A program made the position numbers and the translations under genes. Under the pieces are notes generated by a model. That model was not told the DNA's origin and did not search any database. It saw nothing but the letters and a program-made list of their open reading frames with translations. Source: Sphingomonas ginkgonis (GTDB lineage Bacteria; Pseudomonadota; Alphaproteobacteria; Sphingomonadales; Sphingomonadaceae). From it: DNA of 64,000 nt. The stretch is from the NCBI RefSeq assembly GCF_003970925.1, contig NZ_RWJF01000001.1, forward strand, positions 1,110,501 through 1,174,500. Direction: 5' to 3'. Each line of letters begins with the position of its first letter. Position 1 is the stretch's first letter. Shown here piece by piece: positions 16,721-26,811 of the stretch.

Positions 16721-18952
16721 CTAGAGCTCCCCGCGCATCAGCGCCCGGAGGAAGCCTTCATGCGCGCTGCGCAGCTCGGCGAGGCTCACCCGCTGTTCGC
16801 CGCCGCGGCCAACCAAGTCGAACACCAGCGCGTCGCCGCCCGTGGTGCCGATCCTGACCGCGAACAGCTGCGCCGCATTGGCCGCGGCGCGCACCGCGTC
16901 GCCGTCGCGAGTGGTGACCACGTAGCGGCCCTGGTCCTCGCCGAACAGGATGGCGGCGGGATGCGGGATCTGCTCGACCACCGTCATCGTCATGCCGATG
17001 TCGCCGGCCAGCGCCATTTCGGCAACTGCAACGGCAGCGCCGCCGTCGGCACAGTCGTGGACGGCCGTGACGTGGCCCCCGGCAATCAGTTGGCGGACCA
17101 GCTCGCCGGCGCGGCGCTCGGCGGCGAGATCGACGGGAGGCGGCGGACCATCGCGGCGGCCGTGGACTTCGCGAAGCCAGAGCGACTGGCCGACGTGGCT
17201 GTCCGAGTGGCCGATGAGGATGATCTGCTCGCCCGCCGCCTTGAAGGCGATGGTCGCGCTCTTCGACCAATCGTCCATCAGCCCGACCCCGCCGATCGCG
17301 GGGGTGGGGAGGATCGCGCTGCCGCCGCCGGTCGCCTTGCTCTCGTTGTAAAGCGAGACGTTGCCCGAGACGATCGGATAGTCGAGCGCGCGGCAGGCCT
17401 CGCCCATGCCGTCGAGACAGCCGGTGATTTGGGCCATGATCTCGGGCCGCTGCGGATTGCCGAAGTTGAGGCAGTTGGTGACTGCCAGCGGCCTGGCGCC
17501 CACGGCGCAAAGATTGCGGTAGGTCTCGGCGACCGCCTGGCGACCGCCCTCGACCGGGTCGGCATAGCAGTAGCGCGGGGTGCAATCGGTGCTCATCGCC
17601 AGCGCCTTGGCCGTCCCGTGCACCCGGACCACCGCCGCGTCGCCGCCGGGCCGCTGGACGGTGTCGGCGCCGACCTGGCTGTCGTACTGCTCCCAGATCC
17701 AGCGCCGCGAGGCGAGGTCGGGCGAGCCCATCAGTTTGAGTAGGTCGTTGGCGATGTTGCCCGAGGGCGGTAGCTCACCCAGCGGCGCAACCTTGGCCCA
17801 GTCCTTGTACTCGTCCTGGCTGAGATGCGGGCGGTCGTAGAGTGGCGCCTCGTCGGCGAGCGGCCCGAGCGGGATGTCGGCGACGGTCGCGCCATTCCAT
17901 AGCAGCTCCATCCGGCCGGTGTCCGTCACGGTGCCGATCACCGCGAAGTCCAGTTCCCACTTGCGGAAGATGGCCTCCGCCTCGGCCTCCCGGCCGGGCT
18001 TGAGCACCATGAGCATGCGCTCTTGGCTCTCCGAGAGCATCATCTCGTAGGGCGTCATGCCGGTTTCGCGCTGCGGGACCGCGTTCATGTCGAGCCGGAT
18101 GCCGACGCCGCCCTTGCTCGCCATCTCGACGGAGGAGGACGTAAGGCCGGCGGCGCCCATGTCCTGGATGGCGACGATCGCGTCGGACGCCATCAGCTCG
18201 AGGCAGGCCTCGATCAGCAGCTTTTCGGTGAAGGGGTCGCCGACCTGGACCGTCGGGCGCTTCTCCTCGCTGTCTTCGGAAAAGTCGGCGGACGCCATGG
18301 TCGCGCCGTGGATCCCGTCACGACCGGTCTTGGAGCCGACATAGACGACCGGGTTCCCGATCCCCGCAGCGGCCGAGTAGAAGATCTTGTTCGTGTCGGC
18401 GACGCCGACCGTCATCGCGTTGACCAGGATGTTGCCGTCATAGGCGGGGTCGAAGTTGACCTCGCCGCCGACGGTGGGGACGCCAACGCAATTGCCGTAG
18501 CCGCCGATCCCGCTGACCACGCCCGAGATGAGGTGGCGCATCTTGGGATGGTCGGGCCGGCCGAAGCGCAGCGCGTTGAGGTTCGCCACCGGCCGAGCGC
18601 CCATGGTGAAGACGTCGCGCAGGATGCCGCCGACCCCCGTCGCGGCGCCCTGGTAGGGCTCGATGTAGCTGGGGTGGTTGTGGCTCTCCATCTTGAAGAT
18701 GGCAGCCTGCCCGTCGCCGATGTCGATCACGCCCGCATTCTCGCCCGGGCCGCAGATCACCCACGGCGCCTCGGTCGGCAGTTTCTTGAGGTGGATCCGG
18801 CTCGACTTGTAGGAGCAATGCTCCGACCACATGACCGAGAAGATGCCCAGCTCGACCCGGTTAGGCTCGCGGCCGAGCGCGTGGAGGATGCGCTCATATT
18901 CCTCGGGCGAAAGGCCGTGCTCGGCGACGATCTCGGGCGTGATCTCGGACAT
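16721..18952 (-). CDS. purL: Phosphoribosylformylglycinamidine synthase subunit PurL
   Basis: Fourth step of de novo purine synthesis: FGAR to FGAM, using ATP and ammonia from the PurQ glutaminase. At 743 residues this is the small PurL type needing PurS and PurQ, not the 1290-residue single-chain enzyme. Motifs include [13 protein letters not shown] near the N-terminus, [35 protein letters not shown], and in the second half [20 protein letters not shown] and [11 protein letters not shown] start at ATG 18952 (MSEITPEIV); the frame is open upstream across a terminator that belongs to another gene, which argues against the longer form. purQ and purS are not in the window. Confidence 0.95.
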   Translation of the reverse strand: MSEITPEIVAEHGLSPEEYERILHALGREPNRVELGIFSVMWSEHCSYKSSRIHLKKLPTEAPWVICGPGENAGVIDIGDGQAAIFKMESHNHPSYIEPYQGAATGVGGILRDVFTMGARPVANLNALRFGRPDHPKMRHLISGVVSGIGGYGNCVGVPTVGGEVNFDPAYDGNILVNAMTVGVADTNKIFYSAAAGIGNPVVYVGSKTGRDGIHGATMASADFSEDSEEKRPTVQVGDPFTEKLLIEACLELMASDAIVAIQDMGAAGLTSSSVEMASKGGVGIRLDMNAVPQRETGMTPYEMMLSESQERMLMVLKPGREAEAEAIFRKWELDFAVIGTVTDTGRMELLWNGATVADIPLGPLADEAPLYDRPHLSQDEYKDWAKVAPLGELPPSGNIANDLLKLMGSPDLASRRWIWEQYDSQVGADTVQRPGGDAAVVRVHGTAKALAMSTDCTPRYCYADPVEGGRQAVAETYRNLCAVGARPLAVTNCLNFGNPQRPEIMAQITGCLDGMGEACRALDYPIVSGNVSLYNESKATGGGSAILPTPAIGGVGLMDDWSKSATIAFKAAGEQIILIGHSDSHVGQSLWLREVHGRRDGPPPPVDLAAERRAGELVRQLIAGGHVTAVHDCADGGAAVAVAEMALAGDIGMTMTVVEQIPHPAAILFGEDQGRYVVTTRDGDAVRAAANAAQLFAVRIGTTGGDALVFDLVGRGGEQRVSLAELRSAHEGFLRALMRGEL

Positions 18953-18978
18953 GCGCCGCGCCCTAGCCTTGGCGGCGG

Positions 18979-19014
18979 CAAAGAAAAACCCCCAGCGCCG
19001 TGGGCACCGGGGGT
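18979..19014 (-). terminator. Rho-independent terminator of the small lipoprotein gene
   Basis: On the minus strand ACCCCCGGTGCC and GGCGCTGGGGGT pair over 12 bp with two G-U pairs (arms 19003-19014 and 18988-18999), followed by TTTTTCTTT. It lies between the lipoprotein stop (19037) and the purL start (18952) and should insulate the two. Confidence 0.88.
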
Positions 19015-19036
19015 CCATGCTTGTTGAGGCGAAGGG

Positions 19037-19381
19037 TCAGGCCTTGCAGCTTTGGCCCTTGTAGGTGACCGTCGTGTCGGTCGCCGAGCCCTTGAGCTCG
19101 CTCGAACCGGCCGCCAGCTCGGTGCCGGCCTCGTCCTTGCTCTTCTTGACGCGGGCGGCGCCGTTGTTGAGCCAGTCGATGTAGACGATGCTGTTGTCCT
19201 TGCAGCGATACGACTTGCTGGCGGTGATCGCCGGCGGCAGCGTCACCGGCGGCGCGTTCTTCAGCTCGTTCGCCATCGGGTCGGCAGGGCCGCCGGCGAC
19301 GATGTTGTGGTCACTGCTGTTGTTGCAGCCGGCAAGCGCAGCGGATGCAGCAACGACGAGGAGGAGGGGGGTCCGAATCAT
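19037..19381 (-). CDS. Small lipoprotein with MliC-like C-terminal part
   Basis: 114 residues. The N-terminus MIRTPLLLVVAASAALAGCN carries a lipobox (ALAGC), with lipidated Cys19. After a Pro-rich linker the C-terminal part (about 57-114) has KSYRCKDNSIVYIDWLNNG and ends VTYKGQSCKA. The two Cys and the YxC ... YKG spacing resemble MliC/PliC, periplasmic inhibitors of C-type lysozyme; this is suggestive, not proven. AGGGG lies 5 nt before the ATG at 19381. A strong intrinsic terminator follows. Likely an envelope protein on its own transcript. Confidence 0.65.
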   Translation of the reverse strand: MIRTPLLLVVAASAALAGCNNSSDHNIVAGGPADPMANELKNAPPVTLPPAITASKSYRCKDNSIVYIDWLNNGAARVKKSKDEAGTELAAGSSELKGSATDTTVTYKGQSCKA

Positions 19382-19472
19382 GTTCGCCCCTTTGCGTCCG
19401 ATCCGGGAGAGGTCAAGCGGCAATGAAAGACTCTCCCCTTGCATCGATGAACGGTGGCTCTAGTCTGACGAC

Positions 19473-19733
19473 ATGCGGTCCGACCCTGGCAGCACCATGC
19501 AGCGCATCCGGGCCGGGCTGACGGGGCTGGCCATCGTCTTCCTATTCGTGATGCTGGGAACCGCCATCAGCGGATCGAGCGAGAACAGCGCGGCGCCGAC
19601 GCCGAACGTCGCCGGACCGGTCGCCGAGCCCAACGAGCCGCTGGCCGAGCTGGGCGTCGCGCCGGGCGAGACCTCGACCGACAACAGCAGCAAGAGCGCG
19701 GCCGGGAACGCGGCCGCCGGCAAGGGGCGCTAG
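19473..19733 (+). CDS. Small single-pass membrane protein, unknown
   Basis: 86 residues. One hydrophobic helix (about 14-33, LTGLAIVFLFVMLGTAISG) is followed by a polar, Ala/Pro/Ser-rich tail ending SAAGNAAAGKGR that should be disordered. Met9 (19497) is an alternative start and would put the helix at the very N-terminus. No clear ribosome site precedes either. It lies between a divergent lipoprotein gene and the mraZ promoter region. No known function; I include it because the frame, composition and helix look like a real small sphingomonad envelope protein. Confidence 0.5.
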   Translation: MRSDPGSTMQRIRAGLTGLAIVFLFVMLGTAISGSSENSAAPTPNVAGPVAEPNEPLAELGVAPGETSTDNSSKSAAGNAAAGKGR

Positions 19734-19913
19734 GACCCCGAGTCCCGATGGTGTGAAGCCAAGCGGGGTCGATCTTCTTTCTGTTGCCGTGCCAAGGCGT
19801 TATGGTGGGGCGACCGAGCCGCCGGACGGAAGGGGCAAACCGTCTCAGCGAGGCCATGCCCGAGCAGCTTGCCAAGGCCTCGCAAACAGGCTCACGGACA
19901 TTTGCGAACAGAC

Positions 19914-19922
19914 TTATCCACA
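19914..19922 (+). promoter_or_regulatory. Consensus DnaA box
   Basis: TTATCCACA matches the DnaA box consensus TTATNCACA at every position. It stands alone, 253 bp before the mraZ start, so a regulatory role is more likely than an origin. Confidence 0.55.
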
Positions 19923-20013
19923 GAATGGTCCCGGCTGTACACGGGGTTTGAGGACGTCGCGGCCGCATCAAAGAACCAAGCAAATCCGCCAAAATCTACC
20001 AACCGGCATCAAA

Positions 20014-20058
20014 TCCCCACGTAGGGCATGGAATCCCATTGCATCCCCACGGCGTCCC
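20014..20058 (-). promoter_or_regulatory. Possible MraZ operator (TGGG boxes on the minus strand)
   Basis: TCCC occurs at 20014, 20034, 20044 and 20055, close to a 10-bp period; read on the minus strand three of these give TGGG. MraZ binds direct repeats of TGGGN spaced by about 5 nt upstream of its own gene. Spacing here is 19 and 11 bp rather than 10, and the orientation is reversed, so this is tentative. Confidence 0.35.
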
Positions 20059-20174
20059 TGTTACCAACAGGCTCTAGCGCGGGGCATTCCTTCTTGATGT
20101 CAGGGGCGCGGAACGGACCGGCGTGAGTCGGGTGCTTCCGCGATCGGAAAGCCGCGCGCGCGAAAGGGACGCGG

Positions 20175-20663
20175 GTGGCACTCGAGCATCTGTTTCAGGG
20201 CAGTGCGCTGAACACGGTCGACGCCAAGGGGCGTGTGTCCGTGCCCGCCTTCCTGCGCCAGGTGATCGAACGTCGCGGCGACTCCCGCTCGATCGTCCTC
20301 GCCAAGCACGAACAGTTCGCCTGTCTCGGCGCCTATGATCCCGCCTATGCGGCGCTGAAGCACGCCAAGCTCGAGCGGCTCCTCGAAAAGGAGGAGACCA
20401 ACGCCGACGCGCAGCTCGAGTATCAGCAGCGCAACCTGATGGCGTTCGCCGCCACGGAAGAAGTGCCCTACGATACGTCGGGCCGGATCGTCCTGCCGCC
20501 GATGATGCGGCGCAAGGGCGGGATCGCGGATCTCGCGCTTTTCCTCGGCACCGGCGAAACGTTTCAGATCTGGAATCCCAAGACCTTCCTCGAGGATCCC
20601 CGGATCCCCGAGGACATGAAGGACATCGCCCGGTACCGGCTCGAGGAGCGGGGGGTCGCATGA
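20175..20663 (+). CDS. mraZ: Transcriptional regulator MraZ
   Basis: First gene of the dcw cluster, 162 residues. It contains two SpoVT-AbrB-like DNA-binding repeats: [14 protein letters not shown] (about 16-29) and [13 protein letters not shown] (about 99-111). MraZ forms a ring-shaped oligomer and represses the dcw promoter in E. coli. GTG at 20175 is the start, with AAGGGA about 6 nt upstream; the residues [20 protein letters not shown] match the family N-terminus. Its stop overlaps the rsmH start by ATGA. Confidence 0.95.
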   Translation: MALEHLFQGSALNTVDAKGRVSVPAFLRQVIERRGDSRSIVLAKHEQFACLGAYDPAYAALKHAKLERLLEKEETNADAQLEYQQRNLMAFAATEEVPYDTSGRIVLPPMMRRKGGIADLALFLGTGETFQIWNPKTFLEDPRIPEDMKDIARYRLEERGVA

Positions 20664-21634
20664 CGAGTGCGGTCCCCACCCCCCAGCCTCATGTCCCGGT
20701 TCTGGTCGATGAAGTCGTCGACGCCCTCGCCATTGTCCCTGGCGAGACGGTCGTCGACGGCACCTTCGGGGCTGGCGGCTATACGCGCGCCATGCTCGGG
20801 GCGGGGGCGGGACGAGTGCTCGCTTTCGACCGCGACCCATCCGCCGTCGCGGCCGCAAGCGCACTCGTCCCGGACGTCCGCCTGACCCTGATCGAGGAAC
20901 GGTTCAGCCAGATGGATCGAGCGTTGGCGGAGCGGGGGATCCACCACGTCGACGCGATCACGCTCGACATCGGCGTTTCTTCCATGCAGCTCGACCAGGC
21001 CGACCGCGGCTTCTCCTTCCGCGAGGATGGACCGCTCGACATGCGGATGAGCCAGGCCGGCGAGACCGCGGCCGAGTTCCTCAACCAGGCCGACGAGGCG
21101 GAGATCGCCCGCGTGATCCGCGACTATGGCGAGGAGCCGCGCGCCCGCGCCGTTGCCCGAGCGATCGTCGCCGCCCGCCCGCTGACCCGCACCGCCGAGC
21201 TCGCCGCCGCCGTCCGCAAGGCCCTTGGCCATCACCCGGGCATGAAGAGCGACCCGGCGACCCGCACCTTCCAGGCGATCCGCATCCACCTGAACGCCGA
21301 GCTGGAGGAGCTTGAGCAGGGGCTACGCGCCGCCGAGCGGCTGCTGGTGCCCGGCGGCCGGCTGGCGGTGGTGACCTTCCATTCGCTCGAGGACCGGATC
21401 GTTAAGCGCTTCCTTAAGGAGCGCAGCGGCGCCACCCCGGCCGGCTCGCGCCATCGCCCGCTCGCCGCGGCCGGTCCGTCGCCCAGCTTCGAGAAGGTCG
21501 CCAAGCCCGTCGCCCCGTCGGACGACGAGCTGGCCCGAAACCCGCGCGCGCGCTCGGCGCGGCTCCGCTCTGCGGTCCGCACCGATGCGCCCGCGTGGGA
21601 CCAATCCCGCGTTTCCCCAGGAGGTCGCCGATGA
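20660..21634 (+). CDS. rsmH: 16S rRNA m4C1402 methyltransferase RsmH (MraW)
   Basis: N4-methylates C1402 in the ribosomal P site. 324 residues. The SAM-binding motif [11 protein letters not shown] (about 32-42) opens the class I fold; [19 protein letters not shown] and GPLDMRM follow, and the helical insert ends near [27 protein letters not shown] near residue 235 is the last family motif. The C-terminus [10 protein letters not shown] is typical. ATGA overlap with mraZ; the stop overlaps the ftsL start in the same way. Confidence 0.97.
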   Translation: MTSAVPTPQPHVPVLVDEVVDALAIVPGETVVDGTFGAGGYTRAMLGAGAGRVLAFDRDPSAVAAASALVPDVRLTLIEERFSQMDRALAERGIHHVDAITLDIGVSSMQLDQADRGFSFREDGPLDMRMSQAGETAAEFLNQADEAEIARVIRDYGEEPRARAVARAIVAARPLTRTAELAAAVRKALGHHPGMKSDPATRTFQAIRIHLNAELEELEQGLRAAERLLVPGGRLAVVTFHSLEDRIVKRFLKERSGATPAGSRHRPLAAAGPSPSFEKVAKPVAPSDDELARNPRARSARLRSAVRTDAPAWDQSRVSPGGRR

Positions 21635-22305
21635 GCGCCCGCAGTTTCCGCTCCGTCTTCATGGTCGCAACCTGCGCGGGGGCGGCGCTCGGCTGCTACC
21701 TCGTCTCGCTCCGGGTCGCCTCGGAGCGCGCCGCGCTGGAGGACGTGGAGACCAAGATCGTGCTGACCCAGCGCGACATCCGGCTGCTGCAGACCGAGAT
21801 CGGCACGCGGGGCCGGCTGGCGCAGCTCGAGCGGTGGAACGTCAAGGTGCTGGCCCTCTCCGCGCCGGCTGCCAACCAGTTCCTCGAGGGTAGCTTCCAG
21901 CTCGCCACTCTCGCGGCGCCCAAGCCCAAGGAACAGGTCGGCGCCCCGGTGGTGCTGGCCTCCGCGCCCGAAGATGCGGCCAGTCGTCCCAAGCTGATCG
22001 GCACGCCCGCGCCAATGCCCGCACAGCCGGTGTCGTCGGCGTCGGCGGAAACGCCGCGGGCGCTCGCGCCCGACCAGCTGATGCATGTCGCCAGCTTCAA
22101 GGTGCCGGAACGCAACATGGCGCCGAAAAAAATAGTGTCCGTCTCGCTGGCGCCGACTTTGCCTGAAAAGACAAGGACGAAGCCCGCAGCAGCGGTTAAG
22201 ACCGCAGCTGTCGACCCGCTCGCGCCCAAGCCTGACAAGGCCGCGGCGACGCGGCCGACGGCGCCGTCCAAAATTCATAATGCGAACGAGGCCGACAAGG
22301 ACTGA
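21631..22305 (+). CDS. ftsL: FtsL-like division protein with long C-terminal tail
   Basis: Occupies the ftsL slot between rsmH and ftsI. 224 residues: a short cytoplasmic N-terminus, one transmembrane helix (about 10-28, [18 protein letters not shown]), then a coiled-coil-like stretch ([20 protein letters not shown]) typical of FtsL. The remaining 130 or so residues are Ala/Pro/Lys-rich and have no counterpart in short FtsL proteins (about 110-120 residues). FtsL links FtsQ/FtsB to FtsW/FtsI. AGGAGG lies about 6 nt before the ATG at 21631, which overlaps the rsmH stop. Assigned by position and topology, since FtsL sequence is poorly conserved. Confidence 0.8.
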   Translation: MSARSFRSVFMVATCAGAALGCYLVSLRVASERAALEDVETKIVLTQRDIRLLQTEIGTRGRLAQLERWNVKVLALSAPAANQFLEGSFQLATLAAPKPKEQVGAPVVLASAPEDAASRPKLIGTPAPMPAQPVSSASAETPRALAPDQLMHVASFKVPERNMAPKKIVSVSLAPTLPEKTRTKPAAAVKTAAVDPLAPKPDKAAATRPTAPSKIHNANEADKD

Positions 22306-24017
22306 TGAACGCGCCGACACCCGCTCTCGTCGCCCGGCCCGAGCGGCTCCGACTCGTCGGACAGCGCCGCCAGATCCTCGCCCTCATGCACCAGCGGCTG
22401 ATGTTCGGCATGCTGGTCTATGCGCTGGTAATCGGCGTCATCATCCTCCGCCTGGTCTGGCTCGCCGCGTTCGGCGACCATGCCGGGCGCAAGGGAACGG
22501 TCACCGCCTATGTCCCGGCGCGCGGCGACATCGTCGACCGCGACGGGGAGCCGCTGTCGCGCACCATCGACGTCTGGTCGGTCGGCGTGCACCCCGCACG
22601 GATTCTCGGCGACAAGCTGGCGATCGCGCAGAAACTCTCGCAGCTATTGCCGGAGAAGGACGCGGCCAGCTATTTCGCGATCCTCAAATCCGACAAGCCG
22701 TTCGTCTACCTGCGCCGCCGTGCCGGGCCGGACCTGATCGCCGCGCTCAACGCGCTGGGCGAGCCGGGAATCGCGCTCGATCGCGAACCCGACCGGCTCT
22801 ACCCGCAGACGAGCCTCGCCGCGCACGTCCTCGGCTTCACCAACATCGACGGCCACGGTGCCGCCGGGGCGGAGCGGGCGTTCGACCGCGAGCTGACCAG
22901 CCCGGAGACGCGCGGGGAGCCGATCACCCTGTCGATCTCGAGCAAGGTGCAGCAGGCGCTGGAGCATGAGCTGGGCGCGGCGATGCAGGAGTTCTCGGCG
23001 ATCGGCGCGGCGGGCGTGGTGCTCGACATCCACACCGGCGAGGTGCTGGCGATGACGTCGCTGCCGAGCTTCAACCCCAACCAGCCCGGGCACACCAACC
23101 CGGAAGCCATGTTCAACCGCGCCACGCTCGGCGTCTACGAACTCGGCTCGACCTTCAAGCCGTTCACCGTGGCGATGGCGATGGAGGACAAGAAGATCCG
23201 GTCGATGGGCCAGATCTACAATTGCCCGCATGACCTGCCGGTCTACGGCCACGTGGTCCACGACACCCACCCGTTCGGCCGCGCCTGCACCGTGTCCGAA
23301 ATCATGATGGAATCGTCCAACATCGGCACCGCGCAGATCGCCGACCAGGTCGGGACCGAGCGGCAGAAGTGGTGGCTGAACCGCATGCACTTCCTCGAGC
23401 CGGTGCATGTCGAGCTTCGGGAGCGTGGCCGCACCCTGACCCCGGGGAAGCGCTGGGGGCCGTTCGAGACGATGACCGTCGGCTTCGGCCAGGGCATCGC
23501 GGTGACTCCGCTCCACCTCGCCAATGGCTATGCAACGCTGTTCAATGGCGGGCTGTGGCGCCCGGCGACCATCCTCAAGGTGGACCGCACCCATCCGGCG
23601 CCGCGTGGCGAGCGGGTGTTCACCGAGGACACCAGCTACAAGATGCGCGCGCTGCTCCGGCTGGTCGTGATGAAGGGCACCGGCAAGAAGGCCGATGCGC
23701 CCGGCTACCGTGTCGGCGGCAAGACCGGCACCGCGCAGAAGCTGATCGGCGGCCGTTATAGCCAGAACGTGGTGCTGACGACGTTCGCCGGCGTTTTCCC
23801 GATGGACGAACCCCGTTATGTGGTCGTCGCCATGCTCGACGATCCCAAGTCCACTAAGGATACCTACGGCTTCCACACCGCCGGCTGGAACGTTGCCCCG
23901 GTGGTGAGCCGCACCATCAGCCGGATCGCGCCGATGCTCGGCGTCAGGCCGGACATGAAGCGGGAGCCGAACATGAACGAGGTGCTCCCCTACATCCACG
24001 AACCCGCCGAGAAATAG
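22305..24017 (+). CDS. ftsI: Septal peptidoglycan transpeptidase FtsI (PBP3)
   Basis: Class B penicillin-binding protein that cross-links septal peptidoglycan with FtsW. 570 residues. Transmembrane helix about 33-55, dimerisation domain with VPARGDIVDRDGEPLSRT, then the transpeptidase: catalytic Ser282 in GSTFKP (SxxK 282-285), SSN (337-339) and KTG (473-475) in GGKTGTAQK. These three motifs are complete, so it should be active and a beta-lactam target. TGATG junction with ftsL (1-bp overlap). murE follows after 5 bp. Confidence 0.96.
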   Translation: MNAPTPALVARPERLRLVGQRRQILALMHQRLMFGMLVYALVIGVIILRLVWLAAFGDHAGRKGTVTAYVPARGDIVDRDGEPLSRTIDVWSVGVHPARILGDKLAIAQKLSQLLPEKDAASYFAILKSDKPFVYLRRRAGPDLIAALNALGEPGIALDREPDRLYPQTSLAAHVLGFTNIDGHGAAGAERAFDRELTSPETRGEPITLSISSKVQQALEHELGAAMQEFSAIGAAGVVLDIHTGEVLAMTSLPSFNPNQPGHTNPEAMFNRATLGVYELGSTFKPFTVAMAMEDKKIRSMGQIYNCPHDLPVYGHVVHDTHPFGRACTVSEIMMESSNIGTAQIADQVGTERQKWWLNRMHFLEPVHVELRERGRTLTPGKRWGPFETMTVGFGQGIAVTPLHLANGYATLFNGGLWRPATILKVDRTHPAPRGERVFTEDTSYKMRALLRLVVMKGTGKKADAPGYRVGGKTGTAQKLIGGRYSQNVVLTTFAGVFPMDEPRYVVVAMLDDPKSTKDTYGFHTAGWNVAPVVSRTISRIAPMLGVRPDMKREPNMNEVLPYIHEPAEK

Positions 24018-24022
24018 GGGCA

Positions 24023-25441
24023 ATGCGGTTGAGGGATCTGGCCGGGATCGACAGCGATTCCGACGTGACTTGTGTATCGATCGACCACCGGCGGGTGGCG
24101 CCGGGCTGCCTGTTCGGCGCCTTCGAGGGCGCCCGCTTCAACGGCGAGGACTTCATCCCCGAGGCAATCGAGCGCGGCGCCGTCGCGGTGGTCGCCAGGC
24201 CAGGAGTCGAGGTTCCAGGCGCCGCGCTGATCGCCGACGAACGGCCGCGGCGCCGCTTCGCCGAGCTGGCGGCGCGGGTCATGGCGCCGTTCCCCGGCAC
24301 CGCCGTCGCGGTCACCGGCACCAACGGCAAGACCTCGACGGTCGAGATGACGCGGCAGCTGTGGCGAATGGCCGGGCATCGCTCCGCCTCGATCGGGACG
24401 CTGGGCGTCACGACCAGCGACGACCAGGTCTCGACCGGGCTGACCAGCCCCGACATCGTCACCTTCCTGTCGAACATGGCGGGGTTGAAGAAGCTTGGCA
24501 TCAGCCATGTCGCCTACGAGGCGTCGAGCCATGGCCTGGACCAGTACCGGTCGGAGGGAGTGCCAGTCGCGGCGGCGGCCTTCACCAATTTCTCGCGCGA
24601 CCATCTCGATTACCACCAGACGATGGACTCCTACTTCGCGGCCAAGATGCGGTTGGTCGACGAGGTGGTCGCGGCCGATGGGACTGCGGTGGTGTGGACC
24701 GACGATCCCCGCTCCGGCGAGGTAATCGAGCATGTCCGCCGCCGCGGGCTGAAGCTGCTCACCGTCGGCCGGGCGGGGGAGACGATCCGCCTGGTCAGCC
24801 AGACCCCGAGCCCGCTCGGGCAGGTGCTGGTGCTGAGCCACGAGGGGGGCAAGGAGCAGAAGCTCGCGCTGCCGCTGATCGGTGCCTACCAGGCCGCCAA
24901 CGTGCTGGTCGCTGCGGGTCTGGTGCTGGCGACCGGCGGAACCTGGGCGACGACCTTCACCGGCATGGGCCGGCTCGCGCCGGTGCGCGGGCGGCTGGAA
25001 CGGGCGGTGATCACGCCCGCCGGCGCGCCGGTCTACGTCGACTACGCCCATACGCCCGACGCGATCGAGGCGGCGATCGCCGCGCTGCGCCCGCACGTCG
25101 AGGGCAAGCTGATCATCGTCTTCGGTGCCGGTGGCGACCGCGACCAGGGCAAGCGCCCGGACATGGGCCGGGTGGCGAGCCGCCTAGGAGACGTCGTCAT
25201 CGTCACCGACGACAACCCCCGGAGCGAGGACCCGGCATTGATCCGGGCCGAGATCATGGCGGCTGCGGAGGGTGCGATCGAAGTCGCCGACCGTCGCGCC
25301 GCGATCGGGCGCGCAATCGAGGTCGCGCGCAAGGGTGACATCATCCTCCTGGCGGGCAAGGGACACGAGACCGGGCAAATCGTTGGCGACCGGGTGCTTC
25401 CGTTCGACGATGCCGAGGTGGCGCGCGAGATGGCGGCATGA
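24023..25441 (+). CDS. murE: UDP-MurNAc-tripeptide ligase MurE
   Basis: Adds the third residue of the stem peptide. 472 residues. ATP loop GTNGKTST (99-106), carbamoyl-Lys region SYFAAKMRLVDE, and DDNPRSEDP in the C-terminal domain. The DDNPR motif indicates meso-diaminopimelate as substrate, as expected for a Gram-negative. The start at 24023 (MRLRDLAGID) is 5 bp after ftsI. It overlaps murF by ATGA, implying coupled translation. Confidence 0.96.
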   Translation: MRLRDLAGIDSDSDVTCVSIDHRRVAPGCLFGAFEGARFNGEDFIPEAIERGAVAVVARPGVEVPGAALIADERPRRRFAELAARVMAPFPGTAVAVTGTNGKTSTVEMTRQLWRMAGHRSASIGTLGVTTSDDQVSTGLTSPDIVTFLSNMAGLKKLGISHVAYEASSHGLDQYRSEGVPVAAAAFTNFSRDHLDYHQTMDSYFAAKMRLVDEVVAADGTAVVWTDDPRSGEVIEHVRRRGLKLLTVGRAGETIRLVSQTPSPLGQVLVLSHEGGKEQKLALPLIGAYQAANVLVAAGLVLATGGTWATTFTGMGRLAPVRGRLERAVITPAGAPVYVDYAHTPDAIEAAIAALRPHVEGKLIIVFGAGGDRDQGKRPDMGRVASRLGDVVIVTDDNPRSEDPALIRAEIMAAAEGAIEVADRRAAIGRAIEVARKGDIILLAGKGHETGQIVGDRVLPFDDAEVAREMAA

Positions 25442-26811
25442 GCGCGCCGCTTTGGACCTCGGCCGAGATCGAGCAAGCGACGGGCGGGACCGCGTCGGAA
25501 CTTTTCGACGTCGGCGGGATCGCCTTCGACAGCCGGGAGATCGAGCCGGGCTTCCTCTTCGTCGCCATGCCCGGAACGGTGGCCGACGGGCACGATTTCG
25601 TCGCCGGCGCTTTCCTCAAGGGAGCAACAGCGGCGCTGGTGTCGCGGCCGGTTGACGGTCCGCACGTGCTGGTCGCGGACGTGCCGGCGGCGCTTACCGC
25701 GCTCGCGATCGCGGCCCGGGCGCGAATGAGTGGCAAGGTCGTCGGGGTCACCGGCTCGGTCGGCAAGACCAGCACCAAGGAGGCGCTTGCCGCCGCGCTC
25801 GAGCGCCGGGCGCGCGGGCGGGTCCATCGCTCGGTCAAGAGTTACAACAATCATACGGGCGTCCCGCTCAGCCTCGCCCGGATGCCGCGCGACAGCAGGT
25901 ATGCGGTGCTCGAGATGGGGATGAACCACGCCGGCGAGATCTCCGCTTTGACCCGGCTCGTCCGCCCGCACGTCGCGCTGATCACCGCGATCGGCCCGGC
26001 GCACATCGAGAACCTCGGGTCGCTCGACGGAATTGCCGACGCCAAGGGCGAGATCTTCCAGGGGCTGGAGGAGGAAGGCGTCGCGATCATCCCGGCCAAC
26101 ACGCCGCAGCGCGACCGGCTGATCCGCGCCGCCCGCCGTCATGCGGGCGAGACGATCACCTTCGGCGCCCCCGACGCGGAGGTCTCGGCGCTTCACTTCG
26201 TCCCCGCCGACGGGGGCGGCAGCCTGGTCACCGCGCGGCTGGTCCATTGCGAGCTGACCTTCACCGTCAGCCAGCGCGGCGAGCACTGGGTGTCGAACGC
26301 GCTGGCGGTGCTCGCCGCGGTCGAGGCAGTTGGCGCCGACGTGGCGGCGGCGGGCCTCGCGCTGGCCGATCTCGGGGGCCTCAAGGGTCGGGGCGAGCGT
26401 CACCGCGTGGCGCTGCCCGGCGGCGAGGCGCTGCTGATCGACGAGAGCTACAACGCCAACCCCGCTTCCGTCGCGGCGACTCTGAAGACGCTGGCGACCG
26501 AGCCGGGCCGGCACCTGCTGGTGCTCGGCGCGATGCGCGAGCTCGGCACCCACAGCGACGAGCTGCACGCCGGGCTGGCGGACCCGATCTCCGACGCCGA
26601 GGTGCGCGAGGTGATCCTCGTCGGCGAGGAGACCCAGCCGCTCGAGCGGGCGCTGAGCGGCCGGGCCGAGGTTGCCCGGGTCGGCAGTCCCGACGAGGCC
26701 GCCGACCTGCTGCTCCAGCGGCTCGCGCCGGGCGACGCGGTGCTGGTCAAGGCGTCCAACTCGGTCGGGCTTGCGAAACTGGTCGAGCGAGTGGCAGGAG
26801 CTGGCCGGTAA
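25438..26811 (+). CDS. murF: UDP-MurNAc-tripeptide D-Ala-D-Ala ligase MurF
   Basis: Completes the pentapeptide by adding D-Ala-D-Ala made by Ddl (encoded further down). 457 residues. N-terminal uridine-binding domain with [18 protein letters not shown] loop [12 protein letters not shown] (about 100-111), then [16 protein letters not shown] and [10 protein letters not shown], all standard for MurF. The C-terminal domain begins near [13 protein letters not shown]. Its TAA overlaps the mraY ATG by one base. Confidence 0.96.
   Translation: MSAPLWTSAEIEQATGGTASELFDVGGIAFDSREIEPGFLFVAMPGTVADGHDFVAGAFLKGATAALVSRPVDGPHVLVADVPAALTALAIAARARMSGKVVGVTGSVGKTSTKEALAAALERRARGRVHRSVKSYNNHTGVPLSLARMPRDSRYAVLEMGMNHAGEISALTRLVRPHVALITAIGPAHIENLGSLDGIADAKGEIFQGLEEEGVAIIPANTPQRDRLIRAARRHAGETITFGAPDAEVSALHFVPADGGGSLVTARLVHCELTFTVSQRGEHWVSNALAVLAAVEAVGADVAAAGLALADLGGLKGRGERHRVALPGGEALLIDESYNANPASVAATLKTLATEPGRHLLVLGAMRELGTHSDELHAGLADPISDAEVREVILVGEETQPLERALSGRAEVARVGSPDEAADLLLQRLAPGDAVLVKASNSVGLAKLVERVAGAGR

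Larger units (their letters stand above)
19734..20174. other. mraZ upstream region (no gene)
   Basis: 441 bp with lower GC than its surroundings, especially 19970-20050. I see no gene here; the one longer open frame has unlikely composition. It holds a perfect DnaA box (19914-19922) and near-periodic TCCC boxes (20014-20058) that may be MraZ sites. The dcw promoter should be in this stretch, but I could not fix a -35/-10 pair with confidence. Confidence 0.65.

Noticed and set aside
19914..19922. DnaA box as part of a replication origin
   Set aside because: Only a single box was found, with no cluster, no AT-rich unwinding element and no dnaA, hemE or parAB genes nearby.
19753..20097. 114-residue frame in the mraZ upstream region
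   Set aside because: No ribosome site, Arg/Pro/Gln-rich random composition, and it covers the DnaA box and likely promoter elements.
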